Assembly (NCBI GenBank): GCA_964577175.1
Contig: CAZNYC010000005.1
Location: 1-60,252 of the forward strand
From: BS750m-G62 sp964577175
Lineage (GTDB): Bacteria; Planctomycetota; Phycisphaerae; FEN-1346
Reading direction: 5' to 3'
Length of the DNA: 60,252 bases
Shown: positions 43,962 through 52,505 of the stretch, one piece after another
Layout: the number at the start of each line of letters is the position of its first letter
Position numbering within the stretch: position 1 is the stretch's first letter
Program-made: the position numbers and the translations under genes
Notes under the pieces: generated by a model
What the model was told of the DNA's origin: nothing
What the model saw: only the letters and a program-made list of their open reading frames with translations
Databases searched by the model: none

Positions 43962-45350
43962 CTACTCCCGCCGGCCGCAGCACCGCTTGTACTTCTTCCC
44001 CGACCCGCAGGGGCACGGATCGTTCCGCCCGACCTTGCCCCCCGCCGCCGCGCCCGGCGCGGGCGCACGAGGAGCGGTTCGCCTCAGCATCGCACGGCCC
44101 TCCGCCGACGGGACCGGGGCGCCCCTGCCCTGCGGCCCGGCGGCCGACGCCCGGCGATGGGCTGCCGCGCCCGCGTCGGCCCGCGTCGGCGGCACGTCAC
44201 CCCGCCGGATGTACTCCGCAATGCGCCGCAGTTCCGGCAGCGCCTCGGCGAAGAACATCTTGTACGCCTCGCAGAAGTGGTTGACGCGCTGCGGGTCCCG
44301 CCCGATGGGCCGGTGATGCTTCGGGCACCCCGCCTGGCAGAACTCCAGGAACTCGCACTCCCGGCACGCCTCCGGCCGGTCCGTCTTGAGGCGAGCGAAC
44401 TCCTCCAGCAGCGGGTTCTTCAGCACCTCGACCAGCGGCGTCTCCACCAGGTTCCCCAGGTACCACTCCTTGAAGACGAAGTGGTCGCACGCGTACACGT
44501 CGCCGTTCCATTCCACGATGTGGGCGGCCGCGCACCGCTCCGAGTGCACGCACGTCGACGCCTTCCCGTACAGGATGACGTGCAGCGCGTCGTCGATGAA
44601 CCGGACGGAGACGCGGCCCACGTCGCGCTCGGCCCATTGCTCGAAGACCTCCAGCATCCACCGGCCGTATTGCTCCGCCGAGGGCGAGAAGTCCGTCGGC
44701 TCGTCCGTCCCCGGCACCCGTTCCAGGATGGGGATGAACTGCAGATAGGTGATGCCCCGGTTGACGAAGTACCGGTAGATGTTCCCGGCATGCGGGACGT
44801 TCGTGCGGTTGACCGTGACGAGAACGTTGAACTCGGCCTGGTGCCTCCGCAGCAGGTCCACGCCCCGCCACACGCGCTGCGACGTGGGCCGGCCCTGCCG
44901 GTCCAGGCGGTTCGCGTCGTGCACCTGCGGGGGGCCGTCGATGCTGACGCCCACGAGGAACTTGTGCTCCGCCAAAAACTGGGCCCACTCGTCGTCGAGC
45001 AGCGTGGCGTTCGTCTGGAGGCCGTTCGAGATCGTCTGCCCGTCCCGCCCGAACTCCTTCTGGTACGCCACGGCCCGGCGGAAGAAGTCCTTGCCGGCCA
45101 TCAGCGGTTCGCCGCCCTGCCACCCGAACTCGCACCGGACGGGCATCGCCTCCAGGTACTGGCGGGTGTACTGGCGGAGGACCTCGTCGGACATCTGAAA
45201 GCGCTGGACGCCCTCATATAGCGTCTCCGGCTTCATGGTATAGTAGCAGTAGCGGCAGTCGAGGTTGCACACCCCGCACACCGGCTTGCACATGATGTGG
45301 AACGGGCGGACGGCGTCGCCGACCGGTTTGTCCTCACTGACGTCGCTCAC
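43962..45350 (-). CDS. Anaerobic sulfatase maturase-like SPASM radical SAM enzyme with SEC-C tail
   Basis: 462 aa. Radical SAM motif CNLDCRYCYY, then QGGEPL and QTNATLLDDEW as in enzymes that convert Ser or Cys of sulfatases to formylglycine. The SPASM region has auxiliary-cluster cysteines (CAAAHIVEWNGDVYACD, CRECEFLEFC, CPKHH). After a linker rich in Ala, Gly and Pro, the last 25 residues form a SEC-C zinc motif (DPCPCGSGKKYKRCC). The GTG start at 45350 overlaps the DUF89 stop (GTGA), with AAGG upstream. No sulfatase gene is in the window, so the target protein is unknown; another peptide substrate is possible. Confidence 0.85.
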   Translation of the reverse strand: MSDVSEDKPVGDAVRPFHIMCKPVCGVCNLDCRYCYYTMKPETLYEGVQRFQMSDEVLRQYTRQYLEAMPVRCEFGWQGGEPLMAGKDFFRRAVAYQKEFGRDGQTISNGLQTNATLLDDEWAQFLAEHKFLVGVSIDGPPQVHDANRLDRQGRPTSQRVWRGVDLLRRHQAEFNVLVTVNRTNVPHAGNIYRYFVNRGITYLQFIPILERVPGTDEPTDFSPSAEQYGRWMLEVFEQWAERDVGRVSVRFIDDALHVILYGKASTCVHSERCAAAHIVEWNGDVYACDHFVFKEWYLGNLVETPLVEVLKNPLLEEFARLKTDRPEACRECEFLEFCQAGCPKHHRPIGRDPQRVNHFCEAYKMFFAEALPELRRIAEYIRRGDVPPTRADAGAAAHRRASAAGPQGRGAPVPSAEGRAMLRRTAPRAPAPGAAAGGKVGRNDPCPCGSGKKYKRCCGRRE

Positions 45351-46219
45351 GACCGTACCTTCGGACGGATGGCGCTTTCGCGGATGACCAGGCTCCCCAC
45401 GTCGCACCCCAGGTGGCCGGCGATGACCGGGCACTTCGCCATCAGGATGAACCACACCGGCCGGGGGGCCTCGCTCAGCGTCTCGTAATTGCCCTGCCCC
45501 TTGGCGATCACGAGGTCCGCCGCCATGAACCGCTCGCGGAACGCCGCCGAGCACGTCTCCAGCAGCGTGCCGGGGGCGTCGGAGCCGTTCTCGACGATCT
45601 CCCACCGGCCCGCCAGGCCCGCCGCCGCGGCGTCCTCGGCCGTCGCGTCGTTGATGACCGGCACGCTCTTGACGCCGACGACCAGGTTCGCCGCGTCCAG
45701 GGTCTCGATGAGGACCCGGTCGAAGACGATCTCGCCGGCGTTATCCGCCAGGTACAGGACCTCGCCGGCGTCGGCGACCGCCTGCCGGAAGCCGTCCACG
45801 CCGCCGACGAGCGGGTCGCGGAGGGCCCGGTCGATGGTCTCCTGCACCGCCTCCTCGTTGACGGTGGCGCTGACGCCGAAGTCGATGATGTTGCCGGCGA
45901 TGGCGAGGCGCACGGCCGCCTCCAGCGGGTCGTCGGCCGCCTCCACGCGCCGCACCAGGTCCGGGTACAGGCCCATCGCGAGGCGGTTGAAGCGCTGCTT
46001 GACCTCGCGGTACGGGTCGGCGTTGCCGGTGGCCTCGCGGATGAGGCGGTGAATGTGCTGCCCCATCGCCGGCGGGGCCATGGCCATATCCATTTCGCTC
46101 GCGGCTCGCAGCACGTGACGAAGCACGTCGGCATGCACCGCCTCGTCGTCGGTGACGAAGCGCGCGGCCTCCAGCGTCTGGCGGACGAAGCACGGCACGC
46201 AGTCGAGGTACGTTCGCAT
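45347..46219 (-). CDS. DUF89 / ARMT1-like metal-dependent phosphatase
   Basis: 290 aa. Member of the DUF89 family (damage-control phosphatases and ARMT1-like). N-terminal CVPCFVRQTLEAAR is the conserved Cys pair; the core motifs are LADNAGEIVFDRVLIE, GSDAPGT and AKGQGNYE. In other bacteria and archaea such enzymes remove phosphate from damaged sugar phosphates or related metabolites and often need Mn, Co or Ni. Translationally coupled with the maturase gene that follows. The ATG at 46219 has GAGGA 6 nt upstream, and a 9-bp hairpin sits just before that ribosome site. Confidence 0.85.
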   Translation of the reverse strand: MRTYLDCVPCFVRQTLEAARFVTDDEAVHADVLRHVLRAASEMDMAMAPPAMGQHIHRLIREATGNADPYREVKQRFNRLAMGLYPDLVRRVEAADDPLEAAVRLAIAGNIIDFGVSATVNEEAVQETIDRALRDPLVGGVDGFRQAVADAGEVLYLADNAGEIVFDRVLIETLDAANLVVGVKSVPVINDATAEDAAAAGLAGRWEIVENGSDAPGTLLETCSAAFRERFMAADLVIAKGQGNYETLSEAPRPVWFILMAKCPVIAGHLGCDVGSLVIRESAIRPKVRS

Positions 46220-46228
46220 GGTTTTCCT

Positions 46229-46254
46229 CTACGGGGTCGCGATGAACCCCGTAG
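46229..46254 (-). promoter_or_regulatory. Leader hairpin next to the DUF89 ribosome site
   Basis: CTACGGGGT, an 8-nt loop, ACCCCGTAG: a perfect 9-bp stem ending at the base before the GAGGA ribosome site of the DUF89 gene. A TACACT -10-like box lies just upstream. It could expose or hide the ribosome site; that is inference. Confidence 0.4.
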
Positions 46255-46312
46255 TGTACCACAGGCGGGCGGCGGGAAACAGGATGAAGGCAACGTTTGG
46301 GCCAACATGGGA

Positions 46313-46374
46313 GCGCGGCGGTTCTCCGTAACCACCGCGCGTCGCAGCGCGGCGGGTGCGGAGACCCGCCGCGC
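46313..46374. repeat. Two GCGCGGYGGGT-family palindromes
   Basis: 46313-46340 (GCGCGGCGGT, TCTCCGTA, ACCACCGCGC) and 46347-46374 (GCGCGGCGGGT, GCGGAG, ACCCGCCGCGC) in opposite orientation. They lie downstream of the ATPase gene. The flank TTAGCGTTGTAGTGCTA matches the flanks at 52433 and 56040, so the repeat is longer than the hairpin. Confidence 0.75.
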
Positions 46375-46393
46375 ACGAGTTAGCGTTGTAGTG

Positions 46394-47053
46394 CTAGGCG
46401 TCGACGAGTTTCCCGTCGGCCATGTGGACGATGCGGCCGGCGTAGTCGGCGGCCCGCACGTCGTGGGTGACGAGCAGGACCGCCCCGCCGCCGTCCGTGA
46501 AGTCCGCCAGGTACTTCAGCACCGTGTCGCCGCTCGCGGGGTCGAGGTTGCCGGTGGGTTCGTCGGCGAGGAGGACGCGCGGCTCGTTGAGCATGGCCCG
46601 CGCCAGGGCCACCCGCTGCCGCTCGCCCGTACTGAGTTCGGCCGGCACGTGGTCGAGGCGGGGCGCCAGGCCCACGTGCTCGAGCAGCGCCATGGCCCGG
46701 TCCCGCGCGCCGTCCGACGGCCGCGCCAGCGACGCCGACAGCACGTTGTCCAGCACCGTGAGGTACGGCATGAGGTGGAACCGCTGGAAGACGAATCCGA
46801 TGGCATCGGCCCGCATGCGGGCCCGCTCCTCGGGCGCGAGGGCGTACGGGTCGTGACCGTCGAGCGTTACGCTGCCCGTGTCCGGCCGGAGCAGGCCGCC
46901 GGCCACGAGAAGCAGCGTCGTCTTGCCGCACCCGCTCGGGCCCTGGACGGACACGAATTCGCCGGGCTCGACGGTGAGGGTAACGTCGTCGACGGCGGGA
47001 ACGGCCTCGGTCTTGCCGCGGTAGGTCTTGGAGACGTTCTGGAGACGGACCAC
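46394..47053 (-). CDS. MacB/LolD-type ABC transporter ATP-binding protein
   Basis: 219 aa. Walker A GPSGCGKTT, Walker B VLLADEPTGNLD, signature LSTGERQR (slightly unusual, canonical LSGG), H-loop VTHD. The sequence type (GEFVSVQGPSGCGKTTLL) is that of ATPases that work with MacB or LolCE permeases, which use mechanotransmission to move substrates at the inner-membrane outer face. GTG start at 47053 with AGGAG 10 nt upstream, just inside the end of the permease gene; a GTG at 47071 is less likely. Third gene of a three-gene operon. Confidence 0.9.
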   Translation of the reverse strand: MVRLQNVSKTYRGKTEAVPAVDDVTLTVEPGEFVSVQGPSGCGKTTLLLVAGGLLRPDTGSVTLDGHDPYALAPEERARMRADAIGFVFQRFHLMPYLTVLDNVLSASLARPSDGARDRAMALLEHVGLAPRLDHVPAELSTGERQRVALARAMLNEPRVLLADEPTGNLDPASGDTVLKYLADFTDGGGAVLLVTHDVRAADYAGRIVHMADGKLVDA

Positions 47054-47060
47054 GCTGGGG

Positions 47061-48395
47061 TTACTCCTCACTGAGGATCAGGGCGGGGTCTTCCTGGGCG
47101 GCCAAAAGCGCCGGCACGAGGCTCGCCGCCGCCGACAGCAGCGGCGCCAGCAGCAGCGCCCCGGCGAGGAGGCCCGGTCCGAACAGGGCGGCCGCCCCGG
47201 CGGGGCCGCTCGCCAGCAGGTCGCCGCCCATCTCGCGCGTGTCCCACGCCACCGCCAGGACAAATCCCAAGAGGTAGCCGGCGACGGCGCCCAGGAGGCC
47301 GACCATGACGGCCCGTCCGAGGAAGATGCCGACGACCTGCCTGCCGCGGACGCCCATCGCGCGCAGGATGCCGATCTCGGTGCGCCGGGCTCGCACGTTC
47401 CCGAGGGCCATCAGCCCCACCCACACGATGCAGCCGACGACCACGAGCGGGACGACCCAGGTGGCGAGGGCCTCGCGTTCGGACCGCAGGCTGTCGCGGC
47501 CGGCCTGGTCGACGGCGAGAAACTGCTGGGCACGATTGCCGGCCGCGGCGCGCGTGGCGCGCCGGATGGCGGCTTCACGTTCCATCGTGAGCACCTGCAC
47601 GTTCGGCAGGATTTCCCGAACCAGGTTCTCGAGTTCTTCCGCCGAGTAGAGTTCGCGCACCCCGAACCGCCCGTCGGGCAGGTGTTGCACGCACAGGCAG
47701 CCCAAGGCCAGGATGGCATGGATCTTGCCCGGACACTCGAGCAACTGCTGCGCCTCGGCCAAGGGGATCCAGACCGTGATGTCGTCGTCGCTTCCCCGCA
47801 ACTCGTGAATCCGGCTGACGGTGAACTCCCGGCCGAGAAGCGTCGCTTTCTGGCCGACCTTCAAGCCGGCCTGCTCGGCCACCACCGCGCCGACAATCAT
47901 GCTGCCCTCCGGCAGGGTGTCGATCATCGGCTTCTTGGGGTTGAAGTGCGACAGGGGCACCTCGCCGCGGGTACCCATAAGGACAATCGGCAGGTCTTTC
48001 TCGGGCCAGCGCATTCGCTGCTGGACGACGGGCAGCAGGTGCCGCACGACCAGTTTCTGTGACTGGGCCAGTTTTTCGACCACCTCTTCGTCCATCATGT
48101 GGGCCGGCTGCTGCGTGCTCAGGAACTCCGCCCGGTCTTCCTTCTCGTCGAGGATCAACACGTTGTATCCGAGTTCCAGCATGATGCGTCGGGCGTCATC
48201 CGTCAGATGGAAACCCACCTCGCCGACCTTCTCGGACCGCGCCTCTTCAATGCGTGCCGCCCGCAGGTCGTAGCCCCTGAGCAAAGTCAGGACGGCCACG
48301 ACGGACCCGACGGCCACCAGGACCGCCACGGCCGCCAGGGCGAAGTTCAGCCGACGGTACGTGATTTCACGGGCAATCAGACGCCAGATGCTCAT
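47061..48395 (-). CDS. MacB/FtsX-type ABC transporter permease
   Basis: 444 aa. One N-terminal TM (about 15-37), a large extracytoplasmic domain (about 40-310), and three C-terminal TM helices (about 318-345, 365-395, 410-435), the layout of type VII ABC permeases such as MacB, LolC and FtsX. MGVRGRQVVGIFLGRAV is the coupling region. The gene begins only 1 bp from the stop of the upstream membrane protein and overlaps the ATPase ribosome site. Substrate unknown; a lipoprotein, lipid or peptide would fit the family. Confidence 0.88.
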   Translation of the reverse strand: MSIWRLIAREITYRRLNFALAAVAVLVAVGSVVAVLTLLRGYDLRAARIEEARSEKVGEVGFHLTDDARRIMLELGYNVLILDEKEDRAEFLSTQQPAHMMDEEVVEKLAQSQKLVVRHLLPVVQQRMRWPEKDLPIVLMGTRGEVPLSHFNPKKPMIDTLPEGSMIVGAVVAEQAGLKVGQKATLLGREFTVSRIHELRGSDDDITVWIPLAEAQQLLECPGKIHAILALGCLCVQHLPDGRFGVRELYSAEELENLVREILPNVQVLTMEREAAIRRATRAAAGNRAQQFLAVDQAGRDSLRSEREALATWVVPLVVVGCIVWVGLMALGNVRARRTEIGILRAMGVRGRQVVGIFLGRAVMVGLLGAVAGYLLGFVLAVAWDTREMGGDLLASGPAGAAALFGPGLLAGALLLAPLLSAAASLVPALLAAQEDPALILSEE

Positions 48396-48396
48396 C

Positions 48397-49617
48397 TCAG
48401 CCCTCGGCTCGCTTCCCACGTTTCCAGATGACCAGGGAGGCGACGGCCACGACGGCCAACGCCCCCAGTACCGTCACACCCAGAAGCATCATCCAACTCA
48501 GGTTGAACGTCTGCGTCCCGAGCGTTCCGGCCTTCCGGACGTCGTGTGGCGCTTGCTCTGCAGCCTCTTCCGGCCCCGGCTCTGCCTTCTTGCCCTCGGT
48601 TTCGCCCTCGCCCGACTGCTCCGCCTCGGCCGCCTGGGCAAACTTCGCCAGGCCCGTCAGCGGCGGGGGCTCGACCTCCGGAATGGCGGACTCCTCGCCC
48701 ATCAGCGCGGCGTCCCACTGCACGTCCATCAGCATGTCCACGCCGGGGTTCTGGTACTTGACGGTGCACGAACACGGGCCGGAGACGAACCCGCACACCT
48801 CCTCGATGTTCAGTTTGCTGATGCCCTCGCCCACCAGGGCACACAGGACGCGGCCGCGGCCGAAGATGGGGAACGCCATCGGCCCCGTCTCCTCCTTGAG
48901 GCCGGGCTCGCAGCCGAGGAGCATCTCGCGGAACGCCGCCTCCTCCGGGTCGTCGCGCGAGAGCGGCACGATGGAGAAGGCGATCTTCAGGTCCGGCGCG
49001 CCCTCCGTGTCGTAGACGGGGTCGCCCCACACGCCGCCGGGCGGCGCGGGCGGCTCGATGAGTTCCTCCATCCGCGCCAGGTGCTTCTCCAGGCGCTGGC
49101 GGGCCGCCTGGTCCTGCTCGGCGTCGCCGCTCTCGAGGAAGACGAAGACGGTCGTCTCGCCCTCCAGGAGGCGCTTGGCCACCTTCCGCCGCGTCGGAGA
49201 ATCCAGCAGGTTGTCCGCCGCCTCCGGACCGAGCGGCCCCGACCACGTGTCGATCGGAATGCCGAACATCCGCGGGTACCGGACCACCAGCCACGGGGTC
49301 TCGGCCTTCTCGGCGTGGGCCTCCCAGACCTTGGCGGCCTGGCCCTCGGGCTCGCCCTGCGACAGGTCCGTCATCCAGAGGTCCAGGACGCCGTCGCGGC
49401 GTTCCTCCAGCGACGCCTCGCGCAGCGGCTGGAGCGCCTCCTTCTGGGCCTCCGTCAGATCCCCGCGATGGAACACGTGGATCTCGTACGGGTCCACCAT
49501 CCATCGTTCGAGCGCATAGCGATACACCGGGACGCTACACGCCTCTGCGACGCCGGCGGCGAGCATGAGCACCGCCGCCAATACGCATCCAACCAGCACG
49601 TTATGGCCAAGACGCAT
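48397..49617 (-). CDS. Secreted single-pass membrane protein of unknown function, partner of the ABC transporter
   Basis: 406 aa; not recognised as a characterised family. A signal peptide is cut near GVAEAC (about residue 27). The ectodomain has a Tyr/Trp-rich start (VYRYALERW), a charged middle, and a Cys cluster CGFVSGPCSC at about 272. An acidic linker (about 310-360) and a C-terminal TM (MLLGVTVLGALAVVAVASLVI) followed by KRGKRAEG anchor it with the tail inside. It is first in the operon with the permease and ATPase and shares their promoter, so it probably acts with them as a substrate receptor or assembly factor. Start ATG 49617 with GGGGAG 11 nt upstream. Confidence 0.75.
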   Translation of the reverse strand: MRLGHNVLVGCVLAAVLMLAAGVAEACSVPVYRYALERWMVDPYEIHVFHRGDLTEAQKEALQPLREASLEERRDGVLDLWMTDLSQGEPEGQAAKVWEAHAEKAETPWLVVRYPRMFGIPIDTWSGPLGPEAADNLLDSPTRRKVAKRLLEGETTVFVFLESGDAEQDQAARQRLEKHLARMEELIEPPAPPGGVWGDPVYDTEGAPDLKIAFSIVPLSRDDPEEAAFREMLLGCEPGLKEETGPMAFPIFGRGRVLCALVGEGISKLNIEEVCGFVSGPCSCTVKYQNPGVDMLMDVQWDAALMGEESAIPEVEPPPLTGLAKFAQAAEAEQSGEGETEGKKAEPGPEEAAEQAPHDVRKAGTLGTQTFNLSWMMLLGVTVLGALAVVAVASLVIWKRGKRAEG

Positions 49618-49664
49618 GATCTGTGTCACTCCCCTGTGCGGAACTCCCGCAATCTAATCAGGCG

Positions 49665-49693
49665 ATTATACGCGCCGTTTGGGGGAATTTAAA
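49665..49693 (-). promoter_or_regulatory. Promoter of the ABC operon
   Basis: On the minus strand TTTAAA, a 17-bp spacer, TATAAT; about 45 nt before the ATG at 49617. The -10 box is a perfect match and the -35 box matches at 4 of 6 positions. Confidence 0.6.
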
Positions 49694-49804
49694 CCGCTTT
49701 TCCCCCAGCGGGGGCCGCGCGAATCCGTGGCCTGCCGCGATCCCCGGAAGGTCGTCGCGCCGACCGCCGCGCCCAGCCAAACGCCGCTTGACGCGGAGGC
49801 GAAA

Positions 49805-50770
49805 ATGAGACATAGTAACGGTATGCTCAGACGGACCGCCCGCGAGGATCGCCGTACCGTGAACGCGCACGGGACCGCAACGCTGCTGGTCGCCCAACCC
49901 GGCTCGGAGATGGCCGACGCCCTGGCCGAGGGGCTCCGCGCCGCCGGCCGACCGGTCACCGTCGTCACGAATCCGCTCGATTCGGTGGCGGAGGCGGTGC
50001 GCGCCGACCCGCCCCTTAACTGCCTGGTGGTGGGGGTGGATTTCTTCGACGACGAGGCCTTCCGCCTCCTGCCCCTCTTCCGGCGCGAGTGGCCCGACAC
50101 GACGATCGTGGCGTACCACGGGCGAGGCTTCGAGCACAAGGGCCGCATCGCCGGCCTCGTCGGGGCGGACGTGGTCCTGTCGCGCCCGGCCCACCTGCTG
50201 GAGTTCCTGGGCGGGCGGAAGGCCGCCGGCCGGACGGTGCCGCAGAACGGTCCGTCGCAGCCGACGACGCAGGAGGCGCCGGCGCCCGCACGCGTCACCG
50301 AACGGTCCGCCCGGACGCCGGCGTCGCCCGTTGCGGCGCCCGAACCTCCTTCGGCGGCCCCCGCGCCGTCGGCGGCGCAGGAAACGACGCCGCCACCCGC
50401 CCCCCCGGCAGCGCCGGAGCCTCAGCCGTCCGCGCCTGCGCCCGAACCTCCGCCGTCGGCCGAAGCGGCGCTATCGGGCCCCCCGTCGCGGGAGACCGCC
50501 GACGGGGGCTCGCCCGCCGCGCCGACCCGTCAGGCAAGGCCCGCGCGGAAAGGGCCGCCCGCACCCCCGCCCGCCCCTGCACCGGAGGCGCCTGATGGAG
50601 AGGCCTCCGCGGCGTCCGACCCCGACGCCACCCCCTTCGCACCGCCGCCGGCGGGAGAGACCGATCCCCCCGACGACGACCAGGCCCTGACCGGCGGGCA
50701 AGTCATCGGCACCGTGGAACTGACCGACGAGGAACTGCGCATCCTGCTCGGCGAGGACGACGATACGTGA
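49805..50770 (+). CDS. Degenerate receiver-domain protein with Pro/Ala-rich linker
   Basis: 321 aa. Residues about 18-130 resemble a CheY-like fold: TATLLVAQPGSEMADALAEGL, then CLVVGVDFFDDE at strand 3 and IVAYHG at strand 4. The acidic pair at the end of strand 1 is missing and the conserved Lys is absent, so phosphorylation is doubtful. Residues about 135-290 are a Pro/Ala/Glu-rich disordered linker. The C-terminus ends ELTDEELRILLGEDDDT, an acidic amphipathic tail. Start ATG 49805 has GGAGG 5 nt upstream. The stop overlaps the next gene (GTGA), so the two products are coupled. Confidence 0.75.
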   Translation: MRHSNGMLRRTAREDRRTVNAHGTATLLVAQPGSEMADALAEGLRAAGRPVTVVTNPLDSVAEAVRADPPLNCLVVGVDFFDDEAFRLLPLFRREWPDTTIVAYHGRGFEHKGRIAGLVGADVVLSRPAHLLEFLGGRKAAGRTVPQNGPSQPTTQEAPAPARVTERSARTPASPVAAPEPPSAAPAPSAAQETTPPPAPPAAPEPQPSAPAPEPPPSAEAALSGPPSRETADGGSPAAPTRQARPARKGPPAPPPAPAPEAPDGEASAASDPDATPFAPPPAGETDPPDDDQALTGGQVIGTVELTDEELRILLGEDDDT

Positions 50771-52134
50771 CACACGCGACCACCCATCCCGATGTCGCCG
50801 TCCGACCCGGCGTGGTCTGCGTGTGCAGGGACGCCGGCGTCTCGGCCCTGCTCGAGCCGCTCGCCGCCGGCGGCCGGGTGTATCGTTCCGCGGCGGACGC
50901 CCTCCTGGCCGCGACGCGAGAGCCGCCGGCCGCCGTCGTCCTGGCGCTGGATCCGACCGAGGCGTCCATCGGCCCGGCGGTCGATGCGTTCCGGGGCCTG
51001 GCCCTCGGCGCCCCCGTATATGCCCTGGTGGAGGCGGCGGAAGAGCCCCTCGCCCGTTCGCTTCGCGGGGCCGGGCTGTCGGACTATTTCGTCCTGCCGG
51101 GCGGCATCCACCGGCTGGCGCGGGCCCTGTCGCCGGAACCGGCGGAACCCGAGCCCCCTCCGCCGCCTTCGGCCGAGGCCGCCGAGCCGCCTGAGGCGGA
51201 ACCGGCGGCGCCGGCCTCCGCCGGCCACCTGTTCGACGCCGCATGCCGCCTGGGGGACCTTGCGATGGCGGCGCCCGCCACGCTCTTCCGGAAGGGCACG
51301 CGCGTCATCCTCAAGACCGTGCGAGCGGAGCGCGGCTGCGCATTCCTCTGGTCCGAGAAGGACGAGCGGATGGACCTGTCGCTGACCATCGGCGGCAACG
51401 AGACCCTCGGGGCCGCCCACCCGGACCCCGTCCGTGCCGCCGCCACCCGGTGCTTTCGGACCGGTGAGCCGCTCCGGCTTCCACCCGGCACCGCCGACAC
51501 ACCGCCCGGCGGGCTGGTCGCCGTGCCGGTCGGCGACGACGAGGCGGCCGTCGGCGTCATCTGCCTGTCGCCGTCGTCGGCCCCGGAGGCCCAGGGCGTT
51601 GGGGATGACGCGCTCGGGGCATTGGCCCGTACGCTGGCCCGGCTGTATCGCGCCGCCGCCCGGCGTGAGGAATACGCCCGCCTGGCGCACCGCGACGTCG
51701 AGACCGGCCTCCTGAAGGCAAACCCGTTCCTGGCGTACGTGGACGGTCGCATCGCCGAGGCCCGGGACCGCCGGACGGAGTTGGCCCTGGTGCTCCTGGA
51801 ACCGGAGGCAAGCGTGGCCGCCCGAACCGCGGACAGCCCGGCCCGCCTGGGTCTGGCCGTCCGGGGCGCGCTGGCGCGCGGCTGGGAGGGGGGCCGGCTG
51901 GAGACCGCCCGCTACGCCGTGGCCCTGCCGGCCGAGACGCCGGCGGCTGCCTCCGGTGATGCTGACCCCGCCGAAGCCGCCGCACAGCGGCTCGCCGGCG
52001 CGGGGCCCCGGACCCATCCGGACCTTTCCCTGCGGACGGCGGTGGCACGGTTCCCGCACGACGGCACCAGCGCGCAGTCGCTCGTGTCGGCGGCCGAGGC
52101 GCGGCTTCAGGCGGCCACCGGTGACGCGCGGTAG
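50767..52134 (+). CDS. Receiver-like, GAF and degenerate GGDEF protein
   Basis: 455 aa. Residues 12-125 form a second degenerate receiver-like domain (VVCVCRDAGVSALLEPL, VVLALDPTEASIG). A Pro/Glu-rich linker (about 125-155) leads to a GAF domain (about 165-295; GVICLSP and TLARLYRAAARRE). The last 155 residues follow the layout of a GGDEF domain (HRDVETGLLKANPFL at the start; TAVARFPHDGTSAQSLVSAAEARL at the end). The GGDEF active-site loop is missing; RYAVALP stands where RYGGDEFA would be expected. It is therefore not expected to make cyclic di-GMP but may bind a ligand or partner. GTG start at 50767 overlapping the upstream stop. Confidence 0.72.
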   Translation: MTHATTHPDVAVRPGVVCVCRDAGVSALLEPLAAGGRVYRSAADALLAATREPPAAVVLALDPTEASIGPAVDAFRGLALGAPVYALVEAAEEPLARSLRGAGLSDYFVLPGGIHRLARALSPEPAEPEPPPPPSAEAAEPPEAEPAAPASAGHLFDAACRLGDLAMAAPATLFRKGTRVILKTVRAERGCAFLWSEKDERMDLSLTIGGNETLGAAHPDPVRAAATRCFRTGEPLRLPPGTADTPPGGLVAVPVGDDEAAVGVICLSPSSAPEAQGVGDDALGALARTLARLYRAAARREEYARLAHRDVETGLLKANPFLAYVDGRIAEARDRRTELALVLLEPEASVAARTADSPARLGLAVRGALARGWEGGRLETARYAVALPAETPAAASGDADPAEAAAQRLAGAGPRTHPDLSLRTAVARFPHDGTSAQSLVSAAEARLQAATGDAR

Positions 52135-52147
52135 CACTACTACGCCA

Positions 52148-52345
52148 TGGAGGCCGGTAAATCAAATGTGACACGGCTCGCCGGTTGTCATTCTGAGGAG
52201 CGGCGCAGTTTACCCGCCGAAGGCGGGCCGCGACGAAGAATCTCGCCTTGGTCTTTGTCGTTTCGCGTTGGCACGGCGAGATGCTTCGGCCCCGCGAGCG
52301 GGGCCTCAGAATGACATCCTGCGACATGACAATTACCGGCCTCAA
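52148..52345. mobile_element. TGTCATTCTGAGG MITE-like element, intact copy
   Basis: 198 bp, outer ends TGGAGGCCGGTAA and TTACCGGCCTCAA, inner TGTCATTCTGAGG (52186-52198) and CCTCAGAATGACA. It is inverted relative to the copy at 43584-43870 and shows the uninterrupted TTGTCGTT site. It begins 14 bp after the stop of the GAF/GGDEF-like gene. Confidence 0.85.
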
Positions 52346-52353
52346 TAACTTGT

Positions 52354-52432
52354 GCGCGGCGGGTCGCCGCGGGCGCCGCGCAGTCCTGAAAAGGCCGGTT
52401 TGAGCGCGGTGGGTACTCCTGACCCACCTCGC
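52354..52432. repeat. Two GC-rich palindromes before the GH15 gene
   Basis: GCGCGGCGGGTCGCCGC with GGGCGCCGCGC (52354-52381) and GCGCGGTGGGT, ACTCCTG, ACCCACCTCGC (52404-52432). Members of the GCGCGGYGGGT family. The gap to the GH15 start at 52506 has no clear promoter. Confidence 0.7.
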
Positions 52433-52505
52433 AAACGGCGGACGTAGCGCTGTCGTGCCAGCCGGCAGGCCCTGTCCGTCAGACCTCCTTCGGAGATGCC
52501 AAGCC

